64,000 bases of DNA, from positions 1 through 64,000 of the forward strand of contig NZ_JAFBAR010000107.1 of the NCBI RefSeq assembly GCF_019247635.1, given 5' to 3'. The notes under the pieces are model-generated. The model saw nothing but the letters and a program-made list of their open reading frames with translations. It made no database searches and had not been told where the DNA came from. Of this stretch, positions 44,096-53,829 are shown piece by piece (the first letter of the stretch is position 1; every line of letters begins with the position of its first letter). Both the position numbers and the translations under genes were made by a program. The DNA comes from Mycobacterium sp. (GTDB lineage: Bacteria > Actinomycetota > Actinomycetes > Mycobacteriales > Mycobacteriaceae).

Positions 44096-45382
44096 ATGCT
44101 CGCCACGGACGCGCCCAAGGTCTCGTCCTCGACGCCATCCCGCTCGGGGCGACGCACCCTGACCCGCTCCGCGCTGATCACAGCCGCTTTCATCGTCCCC
44201 GCGATCGTGGCCCGCATCTGTGGCCTGCATTCCGACCCGGTCGCCGCCCTCCTGATCTACGGGGCGGCTGTGGTAGCGGCGAGCTTCCTGTTGGCCTGGG
44301 CCGCCGAAGCCGCCCAGATAGATGTCGCGGGTGGCCTTGCGATCGCCGTCCTCGCCGTCGTGGCGGTGCTACCCGAATACGCCGTCGACCTCTACTACGC
44401 CTTTGTGTCCGGGCACAACGCGGACTACACGCAGTACGCGGCCGCCAACATGACCGGTTCCAACCGCCTGTTGATGGGGTTGGGCTGGCCGGTCGTGGTC
44501 CTGGTCAGCATTGTGGTCGCGCGCAGGCTGGGCAACGCCAAGTCCTCCGGTCTGGCTCTGGAACCCGCCAACCGGGTGGAGCTGGGCTTCCTGCTGATCG
44601 CCGGTGTGGTCGCGTTCTCGATACCGGCGACCGGCCAGATCCATTTCGCGCTGGGATTGGCGTTGCTCGCCTGGTTCGCTTTCTACCTCTACAAGATCAG
44701 CCAAGGCGATGTGGAAGAGCCCGAGTTGGTCGGCACCGCCGCGGCCATCGGGAACCTCAGGAAGCGCTCCCGGCGTCTTGCCGTCGTCGGTCTGTTCGTA
44801 GCGTCCGGCGTGGTGATCCTGCTGTGCGCCAAGCCATTTGCGGACAATCTTGTCGCTGCCGGCACGGAGCTGGGCATCAACCGATTCCTGCTGGTGCAGT
44901 GGCTGGCCCCGCTGGCCTCCGAAGCCCCCGAATTCATCATCGCGACCATCTTCGCCTCCCGCGGCAAGGGCACCGCCGCCATCGCCACGCTGATCTCGTC
45001 CAAGGTCAACCAGTGGACGCTGCTGATCGGGTCTTTGCCGCTGGCGCATCTACTCGGCGGCGGTGATTTCGCCCTGGTGCTGGACTCCCGCCAGGTCGAA
45101 GAGGTTCTGCTGACGGCTACCCAGACCATGATGGGCGTAGCGCTGATCCTCTCCCTGCGCTTCGGCCGGTCCGCCGCCTGGGCGCTGCTGGGGTTGTTCG
45201 TCGTGCAGTTCCCGATAACGTCGACCGAAGGGCGGCTGGTGCTGTGCGGTACCTACGCGGCGGTGGCCATCATCGGACTCGTCATCAACCGCCGCCACTT
45301 GATCGCCACCATCGGGGCGCCGTTCGTCGGTACCGCCCTCCGTCATGGCGGTCCCCCACATGACGCGGACGAACTGCCGTGA
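44096..45382 (+). CDS. CaCA-family Na+/Ca2+ (or cation/H+) exchanger
   Basis: The 428-residue membrane protein has about ten to eleven helices and the two alpha-repeats of the CaCA superfamily: AVLPEYAVDLYYAF with MTGSNRLLMGLG in the first, and LASEAPEFIIATIFASRG with SSKVNQWTLLIGSLPL in the second. The acidic residues in PEYA and APEF are the expected cation ligands. It would exchange Ca2+ or a similar cation for Na+ or H+ across the inner membrane. ATG 44096 is preferred because GAAGG lies six bases before it; ATG 44090 is in frame. It is divergent from the methyltransferase and convergent with the SulP gene. Confidence 0.9.
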   Translation: MLATDAPKVSSSTPSRSGRRTLTRSALITAAFIVPAIVARICGLHSDPVAALLIYGAAVVAASFLLAWAAEAAQIDVAGGLAIAVLAVVAVLPEYAVDLYYAFVSGHNADYTQYAAANMTGSNRLLMGLGWPVVVLVSIVVARRLGNAKSSGLALEPANRVELGFLLIAGVVAFSIPATGQIHFALGLALLAWFAFYLYKISQGDVEEPELVGTAAAIGNLRKRSRRLAVVGLFVASGVVILLCAKPFADNLVAAGTELGINRFLLVQWLAPLASEAPEFIIATIFASRGKGTAAIATLISSKVNQWTLLIGSLPLAHLLGGGDFALVLDSRQVEEVLLTATQTMMGVALILSLRFGRSAAWALLGLFVVQFPITSTEGRLVLCGTYAAVAIIGLVINRRHLIATIGAPFVGTALRHGGPPHDADELP

Positions 45383-45386
45383 CGTA

Positions 45387-47147
45387 TCAGACCAGGTAGT
45401 ACAGGTCCGGGGCGTCTTCGCCGGTGCCCGGCTTGGGTTCCTGGGCGGCAAGCTCGGTGTGTGCATAGCGCACCGCCTTGAGCGTCGCCGAGTACTCCAC
45501 GTCCTCCTCAGGAAAGATGTGCTCTGGCGGGAACCAATCCTGGAAGCCGACATTGCGGGCGACCACAAGCAAATCCGGGCGCACCCCGGCCAGCAGGATG
45601 GTCGAGCCGCGCGCGGTCGCAGAACGCAGGAACTGCTCGATACGCTCGATACAGACGACGTCGGGATGGCGCACCCGTTTGAGTCGCAACACGACGAACT
45701 TAGGGTCGTCGACCTCTAGGCGCTGAGTGATCGCCGCGAGGTAACGCTCCAATTCCGGTGCGGCTCCGAAGAACAGCTCGCCTTCCAGGTCGTAGATGAT
45801 GATTGACGGGTCCGCCACATCCCCCGGAACGCGTTCGCGGACAACGCGTTCGGGCGTGACGATGAGTTCTTTCGCTTTGAGCTTCGCCGCGCGCGGCACG
45901 AACAGCAGGATGGACAGGATGACACCGAGCAGGACCGCTTTGTCGAGATCGATCGCGACGCCGGTAAACGCCGTGACGAGCACCAAACCCGCGTCGTAGC
46001 GAGACGCTTTAAGCGTGTAGACCAACCGCTTGAAGTCGACCAGGCGCGCGGCGGTGACCAGCAACAGTCCCGCGAGCGCCGGCTGGGGAACGTACCGCAG
46101 CAGCGGCGCAAAGAGCAGCAGCGCCGCGGCGACCGTCGCGGCCGAGACGATCCCGGAGAACCGCGTTGCCCCACCGGACTGGTAGTTGATCGCCGATCGC
46201 GACAGCGAGCCCGAGCCCGGCAGGCACTGGAAGAAACCGCCCGTCAGGTTGGCCAGACCTTCGGCCATGATCTGCCGGTTGTAGTCGATCCGCTGTCGGG
46301 TCTCGTGCGCGATGGCTTTGGCGATCGAGAGGGCCTCGATGATGCCGACAAAGGCGATGGCCAGCGCGCCCACCGACAGATGGGGCAGCCAGCCGGCGTG
46401 CACCTCCGGTATCTCGGGACCGGGCAGGCTGCGCGGAACCTTGCCGGCCACCGACACCGCCGTGCGGCCGCCGGCACCGGGAATCGACCAGCCCGCGACA
46501 TAGGCGATCAGCGTGGTGATGACCAGCACGGCAAGCATGTCGATCTGCGGCCAGCGGAATTGCTGCACGAGTTTGCGCAGCACGATCGCGAGCAGCACGG
46601 CCGTGACACTGAGCGTCACGGCGCGGTAGCTGAGCACATCGCCGTGAAACACGGTGAGCCAGAAACGGTGTAGCACCTGCATGTGGCCGTCGCCCTTGTC
46701 GCGCACACCCAGCGCCTTGCCCACCTGGCCCACGGCCAGCAGCAAGGCCGCCGCCGCCATGAAGCCGATGATGACGGCCTCGGAAATGTAGCGGGTCAGA
46801 TTGCCGAGCTTGAACAGGCTGATCAGGATCTGGAACCCGCCGACCAGGGCACCGAGCAGAAAAAGCGCCTGGAAGAGTTCGGTGGTGTTCTCCGAGTCGA
46901 CGAAGGCCAGGGCGCCGAAGACGAGCAGTGAAATGGCGCTTGTCGGTCCGTTGATCAGGTGCGAGGACGACCCGAAGATCGAGGCGACCGCGGTCACCAC
47001 GATCGCCGAGTAAACCCCGAACTTGGGATCCACGCCGGCGATCAGGGCGTACGCCATCGCCTGAGGGAACGAGACGGCCGCGACCGTAAGGCCGGCGATG
47101 ACGTCGCTGCGGCCTTTGACCCAGTCGTAATTCAGAGCAAGCCCCAC
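45387..47147 (-). CDS. SulP-family anion permease with STAS domain
   Basis: The 586-residue protein has the SulP transmembrane domain (about residues 1-430), opening with DVIAGLTVAAVSFPQAMAYA, followed by a C-terminal STAS domain (about 440-555) beginning at PSIIIYDLEGELFFG. Such permeases carry sulfate, bicarbonate or similar anions, and the STAS domain regulates them or binds nucleotides. ATG 47147 lies 18 bases beyond the stop of the sulfate-binding protein gene, so the two are probably one operon. That pairing argues for a sulfate or thiosulfate role, although bicarbonate cannot be excluded. The length matches the family. Confidence 0.92.
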   Translation of the reverse strand: MGLALNYDWVKGRSDVIAGLTVAAVSFPQAMAYALIAGVDPKFGVYSAIVVTAVASIFGSSSHLINGPTSAISLLVFGALAFVDSENTTELFQALFLLGALVGGFQILISLFKLGNLTRYISEAVIIGFMAAAALLLAVGQVGKALGVRDKGDGHMQVLHRFWLTVFHGDVLSYRAVTLSVTAVLLAIVLRKLVQQFRWPQIDMLAVLVITTLIAYVAGWSIPGAGGRTAVSVAGKVPRSLPGPEIPEVHAGWLPHLSVGALAIAFVGIIEALSIAKAIAHETRQRIDYNRQIMAEGLANLTGGFFQCLPGSGSLSRSAINYQSGGATRFSGIVSAATVAAALLLFAPLLRYVPQPALAGLLLVTAARLVDFKRLVYTLKASRYDAGLVLVTAFTGVAIDLDKAVLLGVILSILLFVPRAAKLKAKELIVTPERVVRERVPGDVADPSIIIYDLEGELFFGAAPELERYLAAITQRLEVDDPKFVVLRLKRVRHPDVVCIERIEQFLRSATARGSTILLAGVRPDLLVVARNVGFQDWFPPEHIFPEEDVEYSATLKAVRYAHTELAAQEPKPGTGEDAPDLYYLV

Positions 47148-47165
47148 GTTGGTTCAGTCTTTCTG

Positions 47166-48209
47166 CTAGGCGACCGGCGCCGACAGCGTGTCGAGGATTC
47201 CGTTGTCGCCGAAGAACTTTTCTCGCGCGTCGGTCCAGCCGGCGGCGATGGCTGTCACCGGAAAGAGCACCAGGGCTGGCAGCCGGTCGGCGTGCCTTGC
47301 CAGAATGTCCGGCTTGATCGGCCGGTAGCCGCTTTGTGCTATCACCTCTTGCGCGGCGTCGGTGAACAAGTACTCGAGATAAGCCTTGGAATAGGCGGCC
47401 GTCTTCGGATCACGGACGTTCGCATCCACCCAGGCCACCGCCGGCTCGGCCAGGATGCTGACCGGCGGGCGGACGATCTCGAGCTCGTCCTTGTTGGCGG
47501 CGACCTCGCGCAGCGCTTCGTTCTCCCACGCCAGCTGCACATCGCCAATCTTCTCCACGGCGAAGCTCGTGGACGCGCCACGGGCGCCGGCGTCGGAGAC
47601 TACGACGTGCCGCAGCAAGGTGCGCACGTAGTCCGCCGCCTGGGCCGGACTGCCGCCGCGGGTGGTGACCGAACCCCACCCGGCCAGGACGCTGAGCTGG
47701 CCGTTGCCGGAGGTGCGCGGATTGGGGGACACGACGGCGACGCCGCTGTTGATCAGGTCGGGCCAGTCGTGGATGGCCTTGGGATTGCCCTTACGGACGA
47801 CGAAGACGATGGTCGACGTGTAGGGCACCGAATTGTTCGGCAGCCGCCGTTGCCAGTCGGAGGCAACCAGCCCGCGCTTGCGTAGCGCGTCGATGTCGCT
47901 GATCAACGCCAGCGACACCACGTCCGCTTTCTGAGCGCCGTCGATCACGTCGCGGGTTTGTCGGCCCGAGCCACCATGGGACTGCTTGACGTTTACGCTG
48001 ATCCCGGTTTGCGCCCGGTATTGGGTGATGAAGGCCTTGTCCAGCGTCGAGTACAACTCGCGCGTCGGGTCGTAGGACACGTTGAGGATCTGATCGGACC
48101 GCTGGTCGGGACTGTTCTTGACGACGACCGCTGTCGCGGCGAAGACGACGGCGACAACGCCAATGACGTTCAACCAGGGAATGCGCAGGCGGCGTGGTCG
48201 CAGCGTCAC
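47166..48209 (-). CDS. Sulfate/thiosulfate-binding protein (Sbp/CysP-like)
   Basis: The 347-residue protein resembles the periplasmic sulfate-binding proteins: SYDPTRELY at the N-terminal lobe, [28 protein letters not shown], and [22 protein letters not shown], the usual anion-site segments. One N-terminal hydrophobic helix ([19 protein letters not shown]) without a lipobox cysteine suggests a membrane anchor or uncleaved signal. GTG 48209 is the chosen start (AGGGCAGG precedes it); GTG 48239 is an alternative. No CysT, CysW or CysA gene is nearby; the next gene is the SulP permease. Confidence 0.9.
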   Translation of the reverse strand: MTLRPRRLRIPWLNVIGVVAVVFAATAVVVKNSPDQRSDQILNVSYDPTRELYSTLDKAFITQYRAQTGISVNVKQSHGGSGRQTRDVIDGAQKADVVSLALISDIDALRKRGLVASDWQRRLPNNSVPYTSTIVFVVRKGNPKAIHDWPDLINSGVAVVSPNPRTSGNGQLSVLAGWGSVTTRGGSPAQAADYVRTLLRHVVVSDAGARGASTSFAVEKIGDVQLAWENEALREVAANKDELEIVRPPVSILAEPAVAWVDANVRDPKTAAYSKAYLEYLFTDAAQEVIAQSGYRPIKPDILARHADRLPALVLFPVTAIAAGWTDAREKFFGDNGILDTLSAPVA

Positions 48210-48394
48210 CACACCTGCCCTTTCACTGCACCGACTCACGCCGGCCGCCCGATATTTCCAATGATGTTAACGATCCAGACACCTGTTGGCAGCGGTGGGA
48301 ATCAGTCTGAGATTAACTACGGGTGCCCTGCGGGCGCGGTTAAGCCTCCGGGGTGCGAGCACGGGACGGTGTCGCCAACGCCGGTCGGTCCCGC

Positions 48395-50068
48395 TCAGGC
48401 GGCTGTTGGCGGATATTCGGGGGTCCAGCGCACCTGCGCGATCCGGTGGGCGAGTTCGTCGTTGCTGCGGCTCGGGGCGACGCCGTCGGCCACGGCCTGC
48501 GCGGCGACGGCTTGGGCGATGCGCACCGCGACGCCGGGCACGTCTGACCATGCGGGCAGCAATGGCTGGTCGGGGTCGGCGAGGGCGGGCGACGCATCGC
48601 CCAGCGTCGCCGCGGCAACCCGCATCATCTCGTCGGTGACTCGGGTCGCCTGTGCGGCGGTCACGGCGAGTCCCATCGCGGGAAAGATGTAGACGTTGTT
48701 GCATTGGGCTACCGGCCGTTCCACACCATTTCGGCGCAACGGCGCGAATGGTGAGCCCGTGGCGATAAGCGCGCGCCCGTCGGTCCAGTGGTCCAATTCG
48801 GCGGGATGCGCCTCGGCGTGACTCGTCGGGTTGGACAGCGGGAAGATGATCGGCCGTTCGGTCTTGCCGGCAAGCTCGCGCACGATGTCCTCGGTAAAGG
48901 CGCCCGCCGCGGTGGACAGCCCGAGCAGGACGCCCACGTCCACGTGGTGCACGACGTCGGCCAGTTGGGCGGGCCCGGACAGGTCCCAGGTCCGCACGCA
49001 TGCGGCGGGTTGGGCGAATTCCCGTTGGGCCGCCGAGAGATCGGCGCGGTCGTCGGTGAGCAAACCGAGCACGTCGACAACCCAGATCCGCTCCAGGGCG
49101 GCCTCCTCGGTTAGTCCCTCCGTCACCATTTCGCGTCGGATCATGTCCAGGACGCCGATGCCGGCTGAGCCGGCGCCGAGCATGACGACCTGTTGCTGCG
49201 ACAGCGGGCGCCCGGCCACTTTGGCCGCGCCCTGCAGTGCGCCGAGCGTGACGGCGGCGGTGCCCTGGATGTCGTCATTGAAGGTGAGCAGCTTGTCGCG
49301 GTAACGGGCCAGAATCGGCTGTGCGTGCACGGTTGCAAAGTCCTCCCACTGCAGCAGCACGTTGGGCAGTTCCTGGTGCACCGAGGCCACGAACTCGTCG
49401 ATGAACGCGTGGTAATCCTCGTCGTCGATCCGGCGGTGGCGCCAGCCGAGGTACTGCGGGTCGTCGAGGAGTTCGACGTTGTCGGTGCCCACATCGAGCA
49501 CGATCGGAAGAGTGCGCGCGGGGTCGATGCCACCGATAAGGGTGTACAGCGAAAGCTTTCCGATCGGGATACCCATGCCGCCGATGCCCTGATCGCCCAG
49601 GCCGAGGATCCGCTGCCCGTCGGTCACCACAATCACGTCGACCTCACGCCGGGGCCGGTTGCGCAGCACTTCGTCAAGGCGGTCGCGATCGGGATAGGAA
49701 ACGAACAATCCACGCGGGCGCCGGTAGATCCCGCTGAAACGCTGGCAGGCCTCACCGACGGTGGGGGTGTAAACAATCGGCATGGTTTCCGGGATGTGGT
49801 CACGTAGCACGCGGTAGAAGAGGGTTTCGTTGCGGTCCTGCAACGCGCGTAGATAGATGTGTTTGTCGAGATCGTCGCGGCGCGTGGAAAACTCGTGCCA
49901 GCAATGCTCGACTTGTTCTTCCAGTGTTTTCACCGCGGTCGGCAGCAGACCTAATAGGCCGTATCTGCGGCGTTCGTCGTGGGTGAAGGCAGTGCCCTTG
50001 GTGGTCAGAGCATCGGATAGCAGGGCGTCCCCGCGTTTCTCGTCAGGCCCCGGCTGTTCGTCAGGCAT
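48395..50068 (-). CDS. mez: NAD-dependent malic enzyme
   Basis: This 557-residue enzyme oxidatively decarboxylates malate to pyruvate. Catalytic Tyr100 lies in VYTPTVGEACQRF, Lys171 in GMGIPIGKLSLYTL; metal residues lie in EDF and FNDDIQGTAAV, and the cofactor fold in VMLGAGSAGIG. The NADxGxxxxG-type specificity and size match the malolactic/NAD-type bacterial enzymes and M. tuberculosis Mez. ATG 50068 follows AGAAGGGGAA. The frame reaching 50431 overlaps the next gene and is rejected. It is separated from the neighbouring monooxygenase by about 100 bases on the same strand. It links the C4 pool to pyruvate and NADH. Confidence 0.94.
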   Translation of the reverse strand: MPDEQPGPDEKRGDALLSDALTTKGTAFTHDERRRYGLLGLLPTAVKTLEEQVEHCWHEFSTRRDDLDKHIYLRALQDRNETLFYRVLRDHIPETMPIVYTPTVGEACQRFSGIYRRPRGLFVSYPDRDRLDEVLRNRPRREVDVIVVTDGQRILGLGDQGIGGMGIPIGKLSLYTLIGGIDPARTLPIVLDVGTDNVELLDDPQYLGWRHRRIDDEDYHAFIDEFVASVHQELPNVLLQWEDFATVHAQPILARYRDKLLTFNDDIQGTAAVTLGALQGAAKVAGRPLSQQQVVMLGAGSAGIGVLDMIRREMVTEGLTEEAALERIWVVDVLGLLTDDRADLSAAQREFAQPAACVRTWDLSGPAQLADVVHHVDVGVLLGLSTAAGAFTEDIVRELAGKTERPIIFPLSNPTSHAEAHPAELDHWTDGRALIATGSPFAPLRRNGVERPVAQCNNVYIFPAMGLAVTAAQATRVTDEMMRVAAATLGDASPALADPDQPLLPAWSDVPGVAVRIAQAVAAQAVADGVAPSRSNDELAHRIAQVRWTPEYPPTAA

Positions 50069-50165
50069 CGTGTGTTCCCCTTCTGTCGTCTCGCACCGAG
50101 TTCCGTTGGCGTGCGGTCTGATTGAGAATTCAGTGGGTCGAAAGGTCATCGACGGACTGACCCAC

Positions 50166-51722
50166 TTACACCGGCGACGCGGAGCGGTTCGACCTCGCCC
50201 CAGCCAGTCGGCTTCCCGGAGCCGAGCCGGTGCGGTGCATCCACTCCCGCCGCCGCAGCCGCCAGGTGCGCCGCGCGTATTCCAGCTCGGTATAGGGCCA
50301 TTGGGTGACAATGCGGCCGGAGGGTGAGCGGAAATAGCTGTCGCACCGGGTCCAGATGCTGCGGTCCAGGACTTCGGAAAGCCCGTCGTTGTACCGCCTT
50401 TCCACCTCCGCGCGCACATCGAGGTATCCACCGTGGCGCGCCACCCGACTCACGGCGCTGGCCACCAGTCGCGCACCGGCCTCAAGGATGTACACGATCG
50501 AGTTGCCCCCCTGGTTGGTGTTGGGACCGTAGAGCATGAAGAAGTTCGGGAATCCCGCGACGGCCACCCCCAGGTAGGCGCTCGGGTCGTCCCCCCAGCG
50601 CTCGTGCAATGACTCCCCGCCGGCGCCGAGGATCTCGATGCCCGACAGGTACTGCGACGTCTCAAATCCGGTGGCCAGCACAATCGCGTCGACGTCGACG
50701 ACTGCACCGGTGGCGGTGACGACGGCGGTCTGGGTGATTCGGCCGATGGGGTCGGCGATGAGTTCGACGTTCTTTTGCTGCAGGGCCCGGTAATACTCGT
50801 CACCGAGCAGCACCCGCTTGCAGCGGAACGGATAGTCCGGTGTCAGCGCGCGCCGCAGCGCGTCGTCGGCCACGGTGCGCTCCAGAAACGAGGTCGCGAT
50901 CTGACTGCGGGCGGCGACCACCGGGTCGTCAGCTATCGTCGCGGTGTTGTCGTGCTGGAACTTCCAGATCTGCCAGCGGGCCCGGCGCATTGCCACCGGG
51001 TTGTTTCGAAATCGCGCTAATTCGGTTGCGCTGTACGGGCGGTCGTCCTTGGGCACCATCCACGGCGGGGTGCGTTGGAACACCGTGACGTGCTCGGCAA
51101 TCTTCGCCAATTCGGGGACAACCTGCACCCCGCTGGCCCCGGTGCCGATCACCGCGACGTGCCTACCCGTGAGATCGGCGCGGCCATCCCAGTGCGCGGT
51201 GTGCATCAGGATCCCGCTGAAATCGATGAGGCCGGCGATGTCGGGTAGCTTCGGCGCGCCGAACAAGCCGGCCGCGCAGACAACGACATCTGCTGCCAGC
51301 GTGACGTTTTCGTCGCCGCGATGCAGTTGTAGGTCCCACTGCCAGGTGTCGTCGTTCCAGCGCGCCGTGCGCAGCCGGGTGCCGAGCATGAGGTGCCGGC
51401 GCAGATCGAAATCGTCGGCCACCGACTCCAGATAGGCCAGGATTTCAGGCTGCCGCGCGTAGGTGCGGGTCCAGGACTTGTTGAGGGCGAACGAAAACGA
51501 GTACAGGTGGCTCTGGATGTCGCAGGCCGCTCCGGGATAGGTGTTGCGTCGCCAGGTTCCTCCGACGCCCTCGTCGGCCTCGACGATGATCAGGTCGTCG
51601 ACGCCGGCCCGGCGCAGCGCGACCGCCGCACCCAGACCTCCGAAGCCGGCGCCGACGATCGCCACCTTTGGCGAGGGGCGACGCCGGGTGGTCGCTCTGA
51701 GCCGACCGACGAGGTACTTCAC
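50166..51722 (-). CDS. Baeyer-Villiger-type flavin monooxygenase
   Basis: The 518-residue protein has VAIVGAGFGGLGAAVALRR as FAD site (about 20-38), the Baeyer-Villiger fingerprint FSGILMHTAHW at 168-178 and a second Rossmann VAVIGTGASGVQV near 185-197. It lacks the 60-residue N-terminal extension of its neighbour. The start is GTG 51722, which overlaps the stop of the upstream monooxygenase by four bases, so they are translationally coupled. It would oxygenate ketones or soft heteroatoms; the substrate is unknown. The C-terminus ends in an Arg-rich stretch with no extra domain. Confidence 0.92.
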   Translation of the reverse strand: MKYLVGRLRATTRRRPSPKVAIVGAGFGGLGAAVALRRAGVDDLIIVEADEGVGGTWRRNTYPGAACDIQSHLYSFSFALNKSWTRTYARQPEILAYLESVADDFDLRRHLMLGTRLRTARWNDDTWQWDLQLHRGDENVTLAADVVVCAAGLFGAPKLPDIAGLIDFSGILMHTAHWDGRADLTGRHVAVIGTGASGVQVVPELAKIAEHVTVFQRTPPWMVPKDDRPYSATELARFRNNPVAMRRARWQIWKFQHDNTATIADDPVVAARSQIATSFLERTVADDALRRALTPDYPFRCKRVLLGDEYYRALQQKNVELIADPIGRITQTAVVTATGAVVDVDAIVLATGFETSQYLSGIEILGAGGESLHERWGDDPSAYLGVAVAGFPNFFMLYGPNTNQGGNSIVYILEAGARLVASAVSRVARHGGYLDVRAEVERRYNDGLSEVLDRSIWTRCDSYFRSPSGRIVTQWPYTELEYARRTWRLRRREWMHRTGSAPGSRLAGARSNRSASPV

Positions 51723-53518
51723 GGACCACCCCCGCCACCGCGAACATTGAATCCCGCCATATCGCCCGCGGCCCGCCAAGCCTCCAAGATGTCGGCGTAC
51801 TCGGTGGGGGCGCCGAAGAAGAAGCTGCCCTGCCGCGTCTTCGCGTCCGCCTTTCCCTCCCGGTTGTAGTAGCCGGGGGTGCATGTCTTGGCCCGCTCGG
51901 CGCTCACGGCGGAGCGCTGCACGACGGTGTCGACCCAGGCGGCCTCGGCTTCCGACGATGCCTCGATTTCGGTGACGCCGCGCTCCAGTGCCCAGGCGAT
52001 GATCCACGCGGCGTGGGTGGCCTGGACGTCCAACAGGTACGGAAAGTTCACCGTCAACCCCGCCTGCGCAATGCTCTCGATGAAGCAGTTCGGAAACCCA
52101 TTGGCGCACAAGCCCTGAAAGGTTCGCACGCCATCACGCCACTGCTCGGTCAGGGTGACGCCGTGGCGCCCGATCAGCTCGAACCCGGCACGACGGCAGT
52201 AGTCGGTGCCCACCTCGAAACCCGTCGCGAAGAGCAGGCAGTCGAGCTCGTAAGCCGTCCCGTCGACGACGACCCCGGACTCGGTGATGCGCTCCACTCC
52301 CCGCCCACGGGTGTCGACCAGCATGACGTTGTCGCGGTTGAATGTCTGCAAGTACTCGTCATGGAAACAGGGCCGCTTGCAGAAGTAGCCGTACCACGGT
52401 TTGAGTGCCTCGGCCGTGGCGGGGTCGGTGACGATCCCCTCGACCCGGGCCCGGATCTCCTCCATCTTGGCAAAATCAGCGAGTTCGATTGTGCGCGTTC
52501 GCTCCTCGGGGTTGGCCGTACCGTCACCGTCATGCCGCATGACGGGAAGCTTGCGTGTGATGCTGGTCCAGGCGTCGGCTACCAGATCCTGGTCCGCCTG
52601 CCCGCCGGCGGTGAGGATCTGGAAGTTCTGGATGCGCTCACGCTGCCAACCCGGCTGTAATGTATTGGCCCACTGCGGATCTGTCGGCCGATTGGCGCGC
52701 ACATCCACCGAGGAGGGCGTGCGCTGAAACACAAAGAGCTCCCTCACCGCCGCGGCCAGCCGCGGCACGCACTGGACCGCTGTCGCGCCGGTGCCAATGA
52801 TGCCGACGCGCTTACCGCTCAGGTTCTCCAGGTTCTGGCCGGTGTACTCGTAGTCCCACCGGCTGGTGTGAAACGTCTTGCCGGCAAACGAACCGAGCCC
52901 CGGGATGCCGGGTAGCTTGGGTTTGGCCTGATACCCGTTGGCCATCGACACGAACCTCGCGCGCATCTCATCACCCCGGTCGGTGCGGATGATCCAGCGG
53001 GAATCCTCGGCGTCCCAGCGAATCTCATGCACATCGGTCTGCAGGCACGACTCGCGGTACAGGTCGTAACGCTCGGCGATGCGCCGGCAATGCGCAAAGA
53101 TCTCGGCACCCTTGGCGTACTTCTCAGTGGGCACGTAACCGAGTTCTTCCAGCAGCGGAAAGTACACATACGACTCAACGTCGCACGCGATACCCGGGTA
53201 TCGGTTCCAATACCAGGTGCCGCCCACATCGGCGGCGCGGTCGATCAGCCGGATGCTCTCGACACCGCGCTCACGCAGCCGGGCGCCGGTCAACAATCCA
53301 CCGAAGCCCGCGCCGACGATCGCCACCTCGACCTCGTCGGTGAGTGGCTCGCGCGTGAAATCCTTGTCCGCCCAAGGATCCTCGGCGAAGCGCGCAAACT
53401 CGCCGGCGATCTCCACATACTGCGCGATCCCATCCGGGTGCAGGCGCCGTGCCCGCTCTTCGGCGTATTTCTGGCGCAACGCATCGACGTTCAATGTCAG
53501 TCGAACAGTCTCGGTCAA
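51719..53518 (-). CDS. Baeyer-Villiger-type flavin monooxygenase (long N-terminal extension)
   Basis: The 599-residue protein has IVGAGFGG at 67-74, the fingerprint FAGKTFHTSRW at 211-221 and GTGATAVQ at the NADPH site. Its opening, LNVDALRQKYAEERARRLHPDGIAQYVEIAG in parts, closely matches the enzyme at 7884-9740, so the two are paralogues of the same branch. It overlaps the second monooxygenase by four bases. It is divergent from the PPOX protein with about 310 bases between. Two overlapping monooxygenases suggest either sequential oxidations or a complementary substrate range. Confidence 0.93.
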   Translation of the reverse strand: MTETVRLTLNVDALRQKYAEERARRLHPDGIAQYVEIAGEFARFAEDPWADKDFTREPLTDEVEVAIVGAGFGGLLTGARLRERGVESIRLIDRAADVGGTWYWNRYPGIACDVESYVYFPLLEELGYVPTEKYAKGAEIFAHCRRIAERYDLYRESCLQTDVHEIRWDAEDSRWIIRTDRGDEMRARFVSMANGYQAKPKLPGIPGLGSFAGKTFHTSRWDYEYTGQNLENLSGKRVGIIGTGATAVQCVPRLAAAVRELFVFQRTPSSVDVRANRPTDPQWANTLQPGWQRERIQNFQILTAGGQADQDLVADAWTSITRKLPVMRHDGDGTANPEERTRTIELADFAKMEEIRARVEGIVTDPATAEALKPWYGYFCKRPCFHDEYLQTFNRDNVMLVDTRGRGVERITESGVVVDGTAYELDCLLFATGFEVGTDYCRRAGFELIGRHGVTLTEQWRDGVRTFQGLCANGFPNCFIESIAQAGLTVNFPYLLDVQATHAAWIIAWALERGVTEIEASSEAEAAWVDTVVQRSAVSAERAKTCTPGYYNREGKADAKTRQGSFFFGAPTEYADILEAWRAAGDMAGFNVRGGGGGP

Positions 53519-53587
53519 GCCATCCCCGACTCCGTAATCGATCGGTTGATCCTAGCAACGGGATAGGTGTGCGAACAGCGTGCCCGA

Positions 53588-53800
53588 TTACCCACGGTGG
53601 GACCACGGCCGTAACGCCATTGCGAAAAAATCGCCGGCGGATCTTCGCAGCGGCGTCACGCTCGGCGAAAGCTGGTCTCCAAACCCGGCGAGGATGAGCC
53701 GCAGCCCGACCGCGAACCAACGGGACAGGGCGGCGAAGCTGCGTGCGGCTACGGCCGGTGGAAACCCGTTGTCCAGCAGCATCGTTAGGCATAGGATCAA
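53588..53800 (-). pseudogene. Possible remnant of a TetR-type regulator C-terminus
   Basis: A minus-strand frame reads NGFPPAVAARSFAALSRWF followed by AVGLRLILAGFGDQL, resembling the effector domain of TetR regulators, but no helix-turn-helix exists upstream and the frame breaks near 53665. It lies in the roughly 310-base divergent region between the monooxygenase and PPOX genes, where a regulator might once have stood. Weak evidence. Confidence 0.25.
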
Positions 53801-53829
53801 CGTCCCCGGTTAACCAAGGATGTTTCGCT

